From Sulfuricaulis sp040901545 (GTDB lineage Bacteria > Pseudomonadota > Gammaproteobacteria > Acidiferrobacterales > Sulfurifustaceae): a DNA stretch of 28,376 nucleotides. Every line of letters begins with the position of its first letter. Within the stretch, counting starts at the first letter, position 1. Position numbers and translations under genes: made by a program. The stretch is from contig NZ_JBBDYL010000033.1 in the NCBI RefSeq assembly GCF_040901545.1, positions 1-28,376 of the forward strand, written 5' to 3'. Below are positions 1-7,521 of the stretch, piece after piece. The notes below the pieces were generated by a model that did no database searches, was not told where the DNA came from, and saw only the letters and a list, made by a program, of their open reading frames with translations.

Positions 1-1
1 G

Positions 2-253
2 CTGCCGGCCGACGCCGGCACGGCCTGGCGACACGGCCTGCGCCTCGGCCTCCATTGCAGCCACTGCTGTGCCGGCCCGATGGCGACCCTGCTGGTCATC
101 GGAGTCATGGACCTGCGCGCGATGGCGGTCGTGGCGGCCGCCATCACCGTCGAACGTCTCGCACCGGCCGGCGAGCACGTCGCGCGAGCCATCGGAGCCG
201 TCGTCGTCGGGGCGGGGTTGTTTCTGATCGCGCGAGCCGCCGGGCTCGGATGA
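2..253 (+). CDS. DUF2182 predicted metal-binding membrane protein, C-terminal part
   Basis: This is an open frame running from the window edge to a TGA at 251-253, giving 83 residues with no upstream start visible. The translation has a Gly/His/Cys motif (HGLRLGLHCSHCCAGPMA), then a hydrophobic helix (ATLLVIGVMDLRAMAVVAAAITV), a short polar linker beginning ERLAPAGEH and a last hydrophobic helix. This is the usual C-terminal layout of DUF2182 proteins, which are multi-pass inner-membrane proteins with a conserved Cys/His cluster thought to bind metal; no reaction is known. The competing frame, which starts at 55, gives an Arg-rich low-complexity peptide and is a shadow. The C-terminus looks intact; the rest of the gene lies outside the window. 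The family call rests on the motif and the helix pattern. Confidence 0.72.
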   Translation: MPADAGTAWRHGLRLGLHCSHCCAGPMATLLVIGVMDLRAMAVVAAAITVERLAPAGEHVARAIGAVVVGAGLFLIARAAGLG

Positions 254-277
254 CGCATCGCGCCGCGTCGTGCGGTT

Positions 278-292
278 TCAATCGAGTCTGAC
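278..292 (+). repeat. left copy of 15-bp inverted repeat flanking the CHAT cassette
   Basis: TCAATCGAGTCTGAC here is the exact reverse complement of GTCAGACTCGATTGA at 2761-2775. The match stops at both ends of the 15 bases. The pair encloses about 2.47 kb holding only the CHAT protease gene and its terminator hairpin. Confidence 0.8.
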
Positions 293-396
293 CCTATTGG
301 TTCTCGCTACATGTAGGGGCGGCTGGCTGGGCCAGAAAACGTGGTTTGCCCGTTTCTGTTTCGACTAGCTCACCACGAACAGAAATAATCCGTACA

Positions 397-439
397 AAAG
401 GGATCGGAGTGATTAAATATAAATCACTCCGATCCCTTT
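397..439 (-). terminator. perfect 18-bp-arm hairpin, terminator of the CHAT gene and member of a palindromic repeat family
   Basis: The arms are 397-414 (AAAGGGATCGGAGTGATT) and 422-439, perfect reverse complements with a 7-base A/T loop. On the minus strand the stem is followed by TTTT, so it can act as an intrinsic terminator. The first bases of its 5' arm overlap the stop codon of the CHAT gene (438-440). The 31 bases from 397 match 3374-3404 at 25 positions, so this appears to be a dispersed palindromic element rather than a terminator that evolved in place. Confidence 0.85.
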
Positions 440-2741
440 ATTCTCTTCCTGATGTAATGACGACATTCTCTGGCGAACCCAACTGAAGGTACTTGTGGGC
501 ATCTGTCAGTGGGGCCCAACGCAATACCATTTCACGAACATCATTGACGTGCGTGCTGCTCGCACGCGCTAGTGCCTTAAGGTACGTTTCAAACCAATCT
601 CCTTGACGATTGTTAATGGCCGTATTTGCCGCAAACTGAACATGGTCACGTGCAGCGTCCGTAATCGACAGCTGTTCATGTCTGATCAGCAAACGAGTCA
701 CTTCGGATGTATAACTCATTCTGAGTAACCCGCTGATGACTTCCCGCCAAGTCAGTATTTCTCTGTGCTTCAACGCGATAGGCACAAACTCAAATATCCG
801 CAGCATCAAGCGACCAATGAACATCGCCGCCAATCCTCCATTAATCGGTAATGAGGTTGCCAGTACAGTCCTTGCGCCCAGGGTAAAAGCTGCATTTGCA
901 CAACTGCTGTGACTTCCATCGAGTGGATGGGTATCACAAGCACTGAATATGACGATCGGGGGAAATTGGCATCTATACTTTAGGCGCCACACGTCCACGG
1001 GCTTGCCTCCCACCACGAACGTCCCGATACCGAACCGGTCTTCATAGGAACCATGCCCGTCAAAGACCAGAATCGCACCCGAGAATGTACTCAAAGCATT
1101 TACAAGATCTTCCTCAGTCTCGACATCCACAAACCGGATTTTATTACGCGCATTTCCAGATTCCTTTAGTGCATGATTTATCGCTTGCTCGAGGAGTGTG
1201 CTCAGCGGATCGTCTGCGTTGAATGACCGGATAACCAGAATGTCAAAAAGAGTCTCCACGTCAATAATGACCGGCGGCATCATGCAATGTATGAGGAAAA
1301 GGTTTCCTGGCAAGACTGGAATACGCGACAGATCATAACGCAGCCCCAAAGGCAAACCCCCACAAGGCATCCACTCCAACGGCACGTCGGAGACCACTTT
1401 CAGTCCCTGGATGCGTGACTCTGTAGTGGGTTGATCGATTCGTATTAAGAATTTTTGATCCACCAGATCGTGCATACGTTGTCCAACTACCCTTGCCAGG
1501 CGAGACAACTTGTATTGCGAACGAATGCGCGCATTGGAGCGCGCACAATGCGCAAGTATTTTCAGCTGTCCACGAACTTGATTGACCTTTGGTTCCAGAC
1601 GAAGCACGGGTGTCAATGTGGCAGACGACAACAACGACAGTCCTGCTGTGTAACAACGATGGTCCGCTGCTCGCATATGCATCACCATCTGGAATAACTT
1701 GTTCTCCAGCAAGTGTGGGTCAGTTACGCCGTCAAAACTGTCGAAGTACGTGGATTGTTGGACGGCGTTTTTATAGGCAGCCATAAACGCCTTCCGATCG
1801 TTAGCAGTGAGCTCGTCGCCTTGACCTCGCCATTCTCGGTAGTGACTCCAATGAACGCTAGGTACGCTGATTAGGTAAACATTATCTAACAGTTCAGCGG
1901 GCAAATTAGCCATCAACTTTTTTCGTTCCGACGATACCATGTCAGCGGTTAAGCAAATGCGATCGATGTATTTCTGGGGATCACCCTGCACATTCGTTAC
2001 TGCAATTGGTACGAGTGGGTCATCTTTTCCAAGTCGCCAACCAAATGACATCAAAGCCAGCTCATTCGGTGTTGTTACATTGTGGAACGACTGGCAAAGA
2101 TCCAACGATCTCGGCAATTGCCTGTTAGCAGCTTGCATTGCGTCTTTCGTTGCATTGACAAAGGGGCGCCATTCAGACGTGCCTGACAGGTGTGTGAAAA
2201 CAGACTCTACGAACTCCAACAGGCGATCAAGATCAAATTCACTATCAGAGAGGTGTCCTTGACCTTCTACGGATGAAACATGCAGGAAAGGAACCCCATC
2301 GGCAAATTTCAGACTGTCCACTGCGCGAGCCAACTCAGCGTCGTTTGTTTGTACTACGCGAAACAGTGATTCAACACCGATTTGTGCTATTTGTTGGAGT
2401 GCAGTTATGTCAATAGGGATGACATTTCGCCATAGAAGTCGTCGGAGACGAAAATGTAATACGTGCTCAGGACCTGAAAACGGCTCACGTACGTCGGCGG
2501 GTAATATAGTGGCAGACAGGATCATGTTAGACGACGCATGTAATCCGGGTGTGTACCAACCGAACGGACTCGTCTCTTCAAGGTTCTGTGGTGCGTGTGG
2601 AATAAAATAGAATATTTTGAGTCGTTGATCCAAAACAACGAGACCAGCGAGCAATCGTGATTGTTTGAGATCGGGTTTCTTCGCCCGTCGGGCAGAAACG
2701 TTCTTTTTCGATTTTGTCTGTTTTTGTTTTCTTGTCCGCAT
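438..2741 (-). CDS. CHAT-domain (caspase-like) protease, possible defence protein
   Basis: This is a protein of 767 residues from ATG at 2741, or 771 from an in-frame GTG at 2753; neither start has a clear Shine-Dalgarno. In the 771-residue numbering, residues 5-35 are very Lys/Arg-rich. About 40-440 match nothing I recognise. From about 450 to 660 it is a CHAT domain. VSDVPLEWM (453-461) is the typical lead-in, then DGHG with the catalytic His at 567, then IFSACDT with the catalytic Cys at 606. Both dyad residues are present, so it should be an active cysteine protease of clan CD. Related CHAT proteases act in bacterial immunity, for example Craspase and the proteases that activate bacterial gasdermins. 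Here there is no gasdermin, TPR, NTPase or CRISPR partner in view. Sampled lines of the gene run at about 42-50% GC against about 60% in rlmKL, which fits acquisition by transfer. The domain call is firm; the role and the N-terminal function are unknown. Confidence 0.85.
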   Translation of the reverse strand: MRTRKQKQTKSKKNVSARRAKKPDLKQSRLLAGLVVLDQRLKIFYFIPHAPQNLEETSPFGWYTPGLHASSNMILSATILPADVREPFSGPEHVLHFRLRRLLWRNVIPIDITALQQIAQIGVESLFRVVQTNDAELARAVDSLKFADGVPFLHVSSVEGQGHLSDSEFDLDRLLEFVESVFTHLSGTSEWRPFVNATKDAMQAANRQLPRSLDLCQSFHNVTTPNELALMSFGWRLGKDDPLVPIAVTNVQGDPQKYIDRICLTADMVSSERKKLMANLPAELLDNVYLISVPSVHWSHYREWRGQGDELTANDRKAFMAAYKNAVQQSTYFDSFDGVTDPHLLENKLFQMVMHMRAADHRCYTAGLSLLSSATLTPVLRLEPKVNQVRGQLKILAHCARSNARIRSQYKLSRLARVVGQRMHDLVDQKFLIRIDQPTTESRIQGLKVVSDVPLEWMPCGGLPLGLRYDLSRIPVLPGNLFLIHCMMPPVIIDVETLFDILVIRSFNADDPLSTLLEQAINHALKESGNARNKIRFVDVETEEDLVNALSTFSGAILVFDGHGSYEDRFGIGTFVVGGKPVDVWRLKYRCQFPPIVIFSACDTHPLDGSHSSCANAAFTLGARTVLATSLPINGGLAAMFIGRLMLRIFEFVPIALKHREILTWREVISGLLRMSYTSEVTRLLIRHEQLSITDAARDHVQFAANTAINNRQGDWFETYLKALARASSTHVNDVREMVLRWAPLTDAHKYLQLGSPENVVITSGRE

Positions 2742-2760
2742 GGCTTGGAGCACTTATAGT

Positions 2761-2775
2761 GTCAGACTCGATTGA
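2761..2775 (-). repeat. right copy of 15-bp inverted repeat flanking the CHAT cassette
   Basis: GTCAGACTCGATTGA is the exact inverse of 278-292. It lies 20 bases upstream of the CHAT ATG, so it also sits in that gene's promoter region. On the minus strand a TATAAG sequence follows at 2754-2759, but I see no convincing -35 box. Confidence 0.8.
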
Positions 2776-2794
2776 GTGATAGTTATTTCTGACC

Positions 2795-3298
2795 TTAATT
2801 TAGCGATTTCACAGCCAGAGCCGACACTGCCCCCTGTTTGCAGATTGACCCGGAACGATTTCCGGACGAACAGGAACCGGCCAGTTTCCGCACGTTGCGC
2901 GTCGATTTTTTATCCTCGTCCCTGCACAAGACAAGCCTTAAACACTTACCGCCATCGCCCGCGGGTTGCGTCGCATTCGCGGGAGCGCCGGCAACATCCG
3001 CCTTACTTCGGTTCTTTCGCCAGCCAGCCGGCGGCATTCCGAATTCGCGCTTGAAGGCCCGGTTGAACGCCGCCTCCGAATCGTAGCTGACTTGCTCCGC
3101 TACCGCGGCGAGTGATTTGCTTCCGGTCCGGAGTTCCTGCGCCGCGACATGCAGGCGCCAGCGCGCCAGGTACTGCATGGGCGGCAGATCCAGCAGGTCG
3201 GTGAAGCGTTGCGCCAGCGCCGAGCGCGACAGGCCCACCTTGCGCGCGAGCTCGTCCACGGTCCAGGCATGGGCGGGCTGCCGGTCATTACTGTCGTC
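2795..3298 (-). pseudogene. AraC-family regulator remnant (DNA-binding domain only)
   Basis: The frame is open from just after a TAA (3299-3301) to a stop at 2795. Its first 90 or so residues are a clear AraC/XylS double helix-turn-helix: WTVDELARKVGLSRSALAQR is the first motif and VAEQVSYDSEAAFNRAFKRE with FGMPPAGWRK the second. The usual 170-200 residue N-terminal cupin/effector domain is absent and is cut off by the in-frame TAA. After PPAGWRK, where such proteins normally end, the frame runs on for about 70 residues without recognisable features. A truncated 5' end plus a read-through 3' tail, lying beside the repeats that bound the CHAT cassette, points to a gene broken by rearrangement. 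A GTG at 3257-3259 could start a stand-alone DNA-binding protein, but nothing supports its expression. Confidence 0.7.
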
Positions 3299-3373
3299 TT
3301 ACTTTCACCTGGAGCGGAGAACGGTTTTTACAAACAAGCTCGCTGAAATGACGGGTACCCCGTGGTAGCGAAT

Positions 3374-3404
3374 AAGGGGGACGGAGGGATTAAAGATTAA
3401 TCAC
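3374..3404 (+). repeat. half copy of the palindromic element at 397-439
   Basis: The 31 bases match 397-427 at 25 positions (left arm and central A/T loop), but the expected right arm is absent. It looks like a decayed or truncated copy of the same family. It lies in the gene-free stretch 3299-3575, in which I see nothing else of note. Confidence 0.55.
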
Positions 3405-3575
3405 ACTAGTCATTCACCGGCGTCCTTCGCTGCCGACTCGCTGATCGCCGCCCAGTCGAATAATAGGAGACTGACCACGGTTAATTGCCGACTGGACAAG
3501 AAAACTTAGGTGTGACTTCGGGTAAACTAGCCACTCAACCGGGGTGATACCGTGAAAAATAACAGGAGTAATTCC

Positions 3576-4385
3576 ATGAGCGTTTTAGCAAAGTCCGTGC
3601 TTACGTTAAGCCTGTGCATTTTGGGGGCGCTTCTGCCTGTCCAAGTCATGGCTGATGCGCCGAAGATCGGCATCGTCATCATGCATGGCAAGGGTGGATC
3701 GCCGTCCAAGCATGTCGCAGACTTGGCGAGCGCCCTGGAAGGAAAAGGATATCTCGTCGCGAATCTTGAAATGCCCTGGTCGGGAAAACGAGATTACGAC
3801 GCAACCGTCAGTGCGGCTGAAGAACAGGTCAAGACCGCATTGTCCTCTTTGCGAAGCAAGGGAGCGCAAAAGGTTTTCATCGCCGGACACAGCCAGGGCG
3901 GTGCTTTCGCCCTCCATCTGGCCGGGACGCATGCCGTGGATGGCGTCATCTGTATCGCGCCCGGTGGCAACGTCGGCAGCAAGGTGTTCCATGAAAAACT
4001 GGGTGACTCCGTGGCGCTGGCGAAACGACTTGTGGCGGAAGGCAAGGGGGATGAAAAAATCAAGCTTGAAGACTACGAGGGCAAGAAGGGCACTTATTCG
4101 GTTGTTACCACCCCTGCCGTGTATCTGAATTGGTTTGATCCCGATGGCGCCATGGACACGAAGCGGGCCGCGCGCGCCGCGAACCCCCGGGTTCCGGTTC
4201 TCTGGATGGTCGCCAAGCGCGACTACCCCGGTCTTAGATCATCGAATATACCGTTGTTCGACTCCCTCCCTAAGCATCGGTACACACGGCTGTACGAGCC
4301 CAATTCCGACCACTTCGGCGCACCGTCCGCGTCGCTCGATGAGATCGTGCGCTGGACATCCGAGGTTGCTGGTGCGGGACGGTAA
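3576..4385 (+). CDS. secreted alpha/beta-hydrolase
   Basis: I place the start at ATG 3576 because AGGAG at 3564-3568 sits at the right distance. A GTG at 3552 in the same frame would add eight residues without a Shine-Dalgarno. The 269-residue product begins with a signal peptide (MSVLAKSVLTLSL, then a hydrophobic stretch ending VMA before DAPKIG), so it is exported. In numbering from the GTG, the hydrolase features are an oxyanion-side HGKGG at 45-49, the nucleophile elbow GHSQG with Ser114, Asp224 in KRDYPG, and His254 in SDHFG, which form a plausible triad. The length and fold suit a small esterase or lipase-like enzyme; the substrate is unknown. It stands alone with no obvious operon partner. 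Confidence 0.82.
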   Translation: MSVLAKSVLTLSLCILGALLPVQVMADAPKIGIVIMHGKGGSPSKHVADLASALEGKGYLVANLEMPWSGKRDYDATVSAAEEQVKTALSSLRSKGAQKVFIAGHSQGGAFALHLAGTHAVDGVICIAPGGNVGSKVFHEKLGDSVALAKRLVAEGKGDEKIKLEDYEGKKGTYSVVTTPAVYLNWFDPDGAMDTKRAARAANPRVPVLWMVAKRDYPGLRSSNIPLFDSLPKHRYTRLYEPNSDHFGAPSASLDEIVRWTSEVAGAGR

Positions 4386-4449
4386 TTCGGCGCTCCATCG
4401 TACGTGTAAAACAACGCGGCGGTGAGCAAATACATTAGAATTCTTAATC

Positions 4450-5085
4450 ATGCCCTGCCTAGAATTCTGGTTTGAGTTCGGAAGTACATACACTTATCCG
4501 GCCGTCATGCGCATCGAGAAGCTGGCTCAGACCGCTGGCGTCACGGTTGATTGGAAGGTGTTTTTGCTTGGTTCGATTTTCAGCGAGCAAGGCTGGAGCG
4601 ATTCGCCGTTCAACATTTATCCTGCGAAGGGAAAATATATGTGGCGAGACCTGGAGCGCATTTGTACGGCGCTTTCAATCCCGTTTGTCCGCCCATCGAA
4701 GTTTCCGCGCAACGGCCTGCTTGCTTCGCGGGTGGCTTGCTGGTTTGCGTCTGAACCGTGGATATCCGAGTTCACGAAGGCGGTTTTCAGCGCCAATTTC
4801 GCGGAGGACCGTGAAATTTCCGATCCCGAAGTTGTGCATGCCTGTCTCAACGGTCTCGGTCTCGACGGCCCCCGCTTACTTGAGCAAGCACAGACTGCGG
4901 AAAGTAAAGCGAAGCTGCGTACACAAACCGAATACGCCAAGAGCCTCGGTATTTTCGGCGCTCCTACTTTTCTGGTCGGTGAAGAGATGTTTTGGGGAAA
5001 CGACCGTCTAGAAGCAGCCCTGGCGTGGGCGCGGACCGGTAATAAATCGAGTTCTAACATTTTGTCCAACCAAGACGCGCCTTAA
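4450..5085 (+). CDS. 2-hydroxychromene-2-carboxylate isomerase family protein (DsbA fold, kappa-GST-like)
   Basis: The 211-residue protein starts LEFWFEFGSTYTYPA, the N-terminal thioredoxin strand of HCCA isomerases. Ser12 takes the place of the CxxC seen in true DsbA proteins. An all-alpha insertion occupies about 50-165. The fold closes with GIFGAPTFLVG and MFWGNDRL, the cis-Pro loop and C-terminal motif of this family. Family members use glutathione to isomerise hydroxychromene carboxylates in naphthalene breakdown, but most chromosomal copies have unknown substrates. No aromatic degradation genes lie nearby, so a general glutathione-dependent isomerase or transferase role is more likely. 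No good Shine-Dalgarno precedes the ATG. Confidence 0.88.
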   Translation: MPCLEFWFEFGSTYTYPAVMRIEKLAQTAGVTVDWKVFLLGSIFSEQGWSDSPFNIYPAKGKYMWRDLERICTALSIPFVRPSKFPRNGLLASRVACWFASEPWISEFTKAVFSANFAEDREISDPEVVHACLNGLGLDGPRLLEQAQTAESKAKLRTQTEYAKSLGIFGAPTFLVGEEMFWGNDRLEAALAWARTGNKSSSNILSNQDAP

Positions 5086-5152
5086 GCGCCCGTCTCGGAG
5101 TTAGGATGGCGGATATCCAAAACGCTGAGGTAGACTCGGGAGTCGAGGTTTC

Positions 5153-5539
5153 ATGGCCATTCGTATCGTCCGTTTAGGTACTGAGAGAGCTCCGAACGAA
5201 GGGTTGCGCATCGGTACGGTGAGGCGCCCGCCGCGCGGCGTTCCGAAGGCCAAGTTCTCGTCGGGAAACTGGTACGACGTTTGGTTCCCGAACCTGGCGC
5301 CTGCGCCGGAGACGATCAAACTGGCGCTAAGTGCCAAAACACAACGTCAATGGAATGCCTTTGCGAAGCGGTATCGTGTCGAGATGGCGACCCCAGACAA
5401 CAGCCGGATCCTCGATCTGCTGGCGGCCCTTTCGCAAGAGGCGAATTTCTCGCTGGGCTGCTACTGCGAAGACGAGTCCCACTGCCACAGGTCTGTTCTT
5501 CGGCAATTACTGCTCGATCGCGGGGCAAAGTTACTATGA
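5153..5539 (+). CDS. DUF488 family protein (YeaO-like)
   Basis: This is a protein of 128 residues with GAGGT just ahead of its ATG. It has the DUF488 layout: an N-terminal strand with RIVRLGT, a GTVRRPPRGVP turn, a WYDVWFPNLAP segment, a central helix (WNAFAKRYRVEM), and the C-terminal signature LGCYCEDESHCHRSVL with Cys103, Cys105, Cys111, His112 and Arg113. The Cys/His cluster is typical of the family, whose biochemical role is not established. It follows the isomerase by 67 bases in the same direction and may share its transcript. Confidence 0.85.
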   Translation: MAIRIVRLGTERAPNEGLRIGTVRRPPRGVPKAKFSSGNWYDVWFPNLAPAPETIKLALSAKTQRQWNAFAKRYRVEMATPDNSRILDLLAALSQEANFSLGCYCEDESHCHRSVLRQLLLDRGAKLL

Positions 5540-5609
5540 ACACCCTACAAGAGTGGCCCTACGCATGCTGGTTCTCGGCCGGACTTTGCGAGCGTTATAC
5601 TCCAAGAGC

Positions 5610-6053
5610 ATGAGTGTGGTCACTCAGAAATACGCCGGCCGGTGCCATTGCGGAAATATCGCACTGGATATGGAGTTTACGGGCGAACCGAGCTCATTCA
5701 ACCCCAGAAGCTGTGATTGCGACTTTTGTTGTAAACATGCCGCGTCGTATGTCTCGGACCCGCGCGGTAAACTGGTGCTGAAGGTTAAGAACGCAGCCAA
5801 TTTGGGCGAGTATCGCCAGGGTAGCGGGATTGCGGATTTTTTGGTTTGCAGAATTTGCGGCGTCTTGGTTGGCGTCTGTTATCAGGAGCATGGACAAATG
5901 TATGCCGCGGTGAACAGTAAGGTGGTCGAAAATGGCGCCGACTTTGGCGCCGAAACAGCCGTTTCGCCGAAGAAACTGAATGACCAGGAAAAAATCCAGC
6001 GCTGGAAAAAAATCTGGTTTGCTGACGTCAGCATCGAAACGGCAGGCGCGTAA
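5610..6053 (+). CDS. GFA-family zinc-binding protein (glutathione-dependent formaldehyde-activating enzyme-like)
   Basis: From ATG 5610 the product has 147 residues. The frame is open upstream to 5331, but that part overlaps DUF488 and has no homology. Zinc ligands follow the GFA/CENP-V pattern: RCHCGN (Cys12, Cys14), CDCDFCCKHAASYV (Cys35, Cys37, Cys40) and CRICG (Cys80, Cys83). The first founder was reported to speed S-hydroxymethylglutathione formation, but most members have no proven reaction, so only a zinc-binding, possibly glutathione-linked function can be stated. The Shine-Dalgarno is weak. An ATG at 5565 would give a longer N-terminus lacking similarity. Confidence 0.83.
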   Translation: MSVVTQKYAGRCHCGNIALDMEFTGEPSSFNPRSCDCDFCCKHAASYVSDPRGKLVLKVKNAANLGEYRQGSGIADFLVCRICGVLVGVCYQEHGQMYAAVNSKVVENGADFGAETAVSPKKLNDQEKIQRWKKIWFADVSIETAGA

Positions 6054-6129
6054 TACACGGAAATGACGCGGCGTTTCCAATCGGCAGGAGCGCTGGTGCG
6101 CGAGGCTCCGTTGTCAAAGTTGAGGTAAC

Positions 6130-6423
6130 TTGAACAACCGGATTGAAATCATCTACTGCACTCAGTGCCGCTGGCTATTGAGAGCGGCCTGGATGGCGCA
6201 GGAGTTGTTGACCACTTTCGATCAGGAGATATCCGAGCTGACCTTGAAACCGGGCACCGGCGGCATTTTCGAGATCAGCGCCAACGGCGTGTTGGTTTGG
6301 TCTCGTAAGACCGAAGGGAGATTTCCCGAAATTACCGAATTGAAACAATTGATCCGGGACCGGATCGCTCCCGGACGGGACCTTGGTCATGCCGATCGAA
6401 AAAAAGACGCGGACGATTCGTGA
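6130..6423 (+). CDS. SelT/SelW/SelH (Rdx) family small thiol protein
   Basis: This is a 97-residue thioredoxin-like protein. The first strand and redox loop are IEIIYCTQCRWLLRA, with a CxxC at Cys10 and Cys13 where eukaryotic selenoprotein W has Cys-x-x-Sec. A GTGGIFEISANGVLVWSRK hairpin and the FPEITELKQLIRD helix follow, as in the family. Bacterial Rdx proteins are thought to be thiol oxidoreductases; no partner is known. The start is a TTG at 6130 preceded by GAGGT at 6122-6126, and no ATG fits. The charged tail after about residue 80 is variable. Confidence 0.85.
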   Translation: MNNRIEIIYCTQCRWLLRAAWMAQELLTTFDQEISELTLKPGTGGIFEISANGVLVWSRKTEGRFPEITELKQLIRDRIAPGRDLGHADRKKDADDS

Positions 6424-6461
6424 TTGTCTTGTTCAAGCAGCGGTATATAGTCATTACGTAA

Positions 6462-6908
6462 ATGCTGCAAATTTCCAAACCTGAAACGCCAGAACAGTGG
6501 GGGGAATACTTCGATCTACGCTGGCGGATATTGCGCGCCCCGTGGGATCAACCGCGTGGGTCCGAAAAGGACGAGTTCGACGAGATCGCCGATCATGTCA
6601 CCGTTCGGGACCAGGAAGGCCGACTTCTCGGAGTAGGTCGGCTCCACATGAATAATAAAAAAGAAGCACAGATCCGTTACATGGCGACCGAAGAAGATTG
6701 TCGCGGGCTTGGCATCGGCCGAGTAATAATCAAAAAATTAGAGGAACTTGCCCGTGCCCGCGGCGTCGAACGAATCGTGCTAAACGCCCGCGATAACGTC
6801 GTTGGTTTCTATCTACGTTTCGGGTACACCGTCACCGGTCCCGGCCCGACCCTGTTCGGTAAAGTTAAACATTCAAAAATGGAAAAAAGATTGCAGGATG
6901 AAAAGTAA
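6462..6908 (+). CDS. GNAT family N-acetyltransferase
   Basis: The 148-residue protein has GNAT motif A, IRYMATEEDCRGLGIGRVII, with the acetyl-CoA pyrophosphate loop R81-G-L-G-I-G86. It is followed by a helix (KKLEELARARGV) and motif B (IVLNARDNVVGFYLRFGYT). The length equals a single GNAT domain. The WxxYFDLRWRILRAPWDQP opening resembles the ElaA-like branch, for which the acceptor is unknown. No clear Shine-Dalgarno precedes the ATG. The gene ends 52 bases before the Spy-like gene and may be co-transcribed with it. Confidence 0.88.
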   Translation: MLQISKPETPEQWGEYFDLRWRILRAPWDQPRGSEKDEFDEIADHVTVRDQEGRLLGVGRLHMNNKKEAQIRYMATEEDCRGLGIGRVIIKKLEELARARGVERIVLNARDNVVGFYLRFGYTVTGPGPTLFGKVKHSKMEKRLQDEK

Positions 6909-6960
6909 TAAACGGATTGAATCTACCGGTAGACAGGAACAGTTGAGAGGAGTATGCGCG

Positions 6961-7500
6961 ATGAAACGATTTGCATGGCTGTTGCTTATGTTGCTAGCCC
7001 CGCTGCTTGCCCAAGCGCAGGAGCAACACTCCCCTTACGCGGGGCGGCAGGAGCGCGGGATCAAGGCGCTTTCGGCGGATGAAGTTCAGGCCTACTTAGA
7101 GGGGCGGGGAATGCAACTTGCCCTTGCTGCCGACCTGAACAAGTACCCCGGGCCATTGCACGCTCTTGAATTAGCCGGACCGCTGCAACTCACCGCCGTG
7201 CAACAGGCGCAAACAGAGGAAGCACGTGCCGCGATACTCAATGAGGCAAGAAAGCTGGGAAAGCTCATCGTCGAAAAGGAGCAAGAACTGGATCGGCTAT
7301 TCGCCAGTGCAAAAATTGATGAAGGCAAGCTGCGCACACTGGTTCGAGAGATCGCCCGTTTGCAAGGAGAGTTGCGCATCGCACATTTGCGCAGGCACCT
7401 GGAGATGAAGCAGATCCTCACGTCCGAACAGATCGAGAAATACGATGAGTTACGCGGGTATGCAGGTGCCGGCGCAGGACATGGCCGGCGGGCGCATTGA
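6961..7500 (+). CDS. Spy/CpxP-like periplasmic protein with LTxxQ motifs
   Basis: I start at ATG 6961, which has GAGAGGAG upstream and opens with a signal peptide (MKRFAWLLLMLLAPLLAQAQ). The open frame continues upstream only through the 3' end of the GNAT gene. The mature part is about 160 residues, largely helical and charged, with an LTAVQQ motif in the middle and LTSEQ near the end. These are the two LTxxQ motifs of Spy/CpxP and related metal-stress proteins. Such proteins act in the periplasm as ATP-independent chaperones or sensor modulators. No CpxAR or metal-efflux genes are in the window, so the function stays general. Confidence 0.78.
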   Translation: MKRFAWLLLMLLAPLLAQAQEQHSPYAGRQERGIKALSADEVQAYLEGRGMQLALAADLNKYPGPLHALELAGPLQLTAVQQAQTEEARAAILNEARKLGKLIVEKEQELDRLFASAKIDEGKLRTLVREIARLQGELRIAHLRRHLEMKQILTSEQIEKYDELRGYAGAGAGHGRRAH

Positions 7501-7521
7501 AAGGAATGATAGCCTCACGCT

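Noticed and set aside
55..291. 78-residue Arg/His-rich open frame at the left edge
   Set aside because: It is a shadow of the DUF2182 C-terminus in frame 2, which has proper membrane helices and the family Cys motif.
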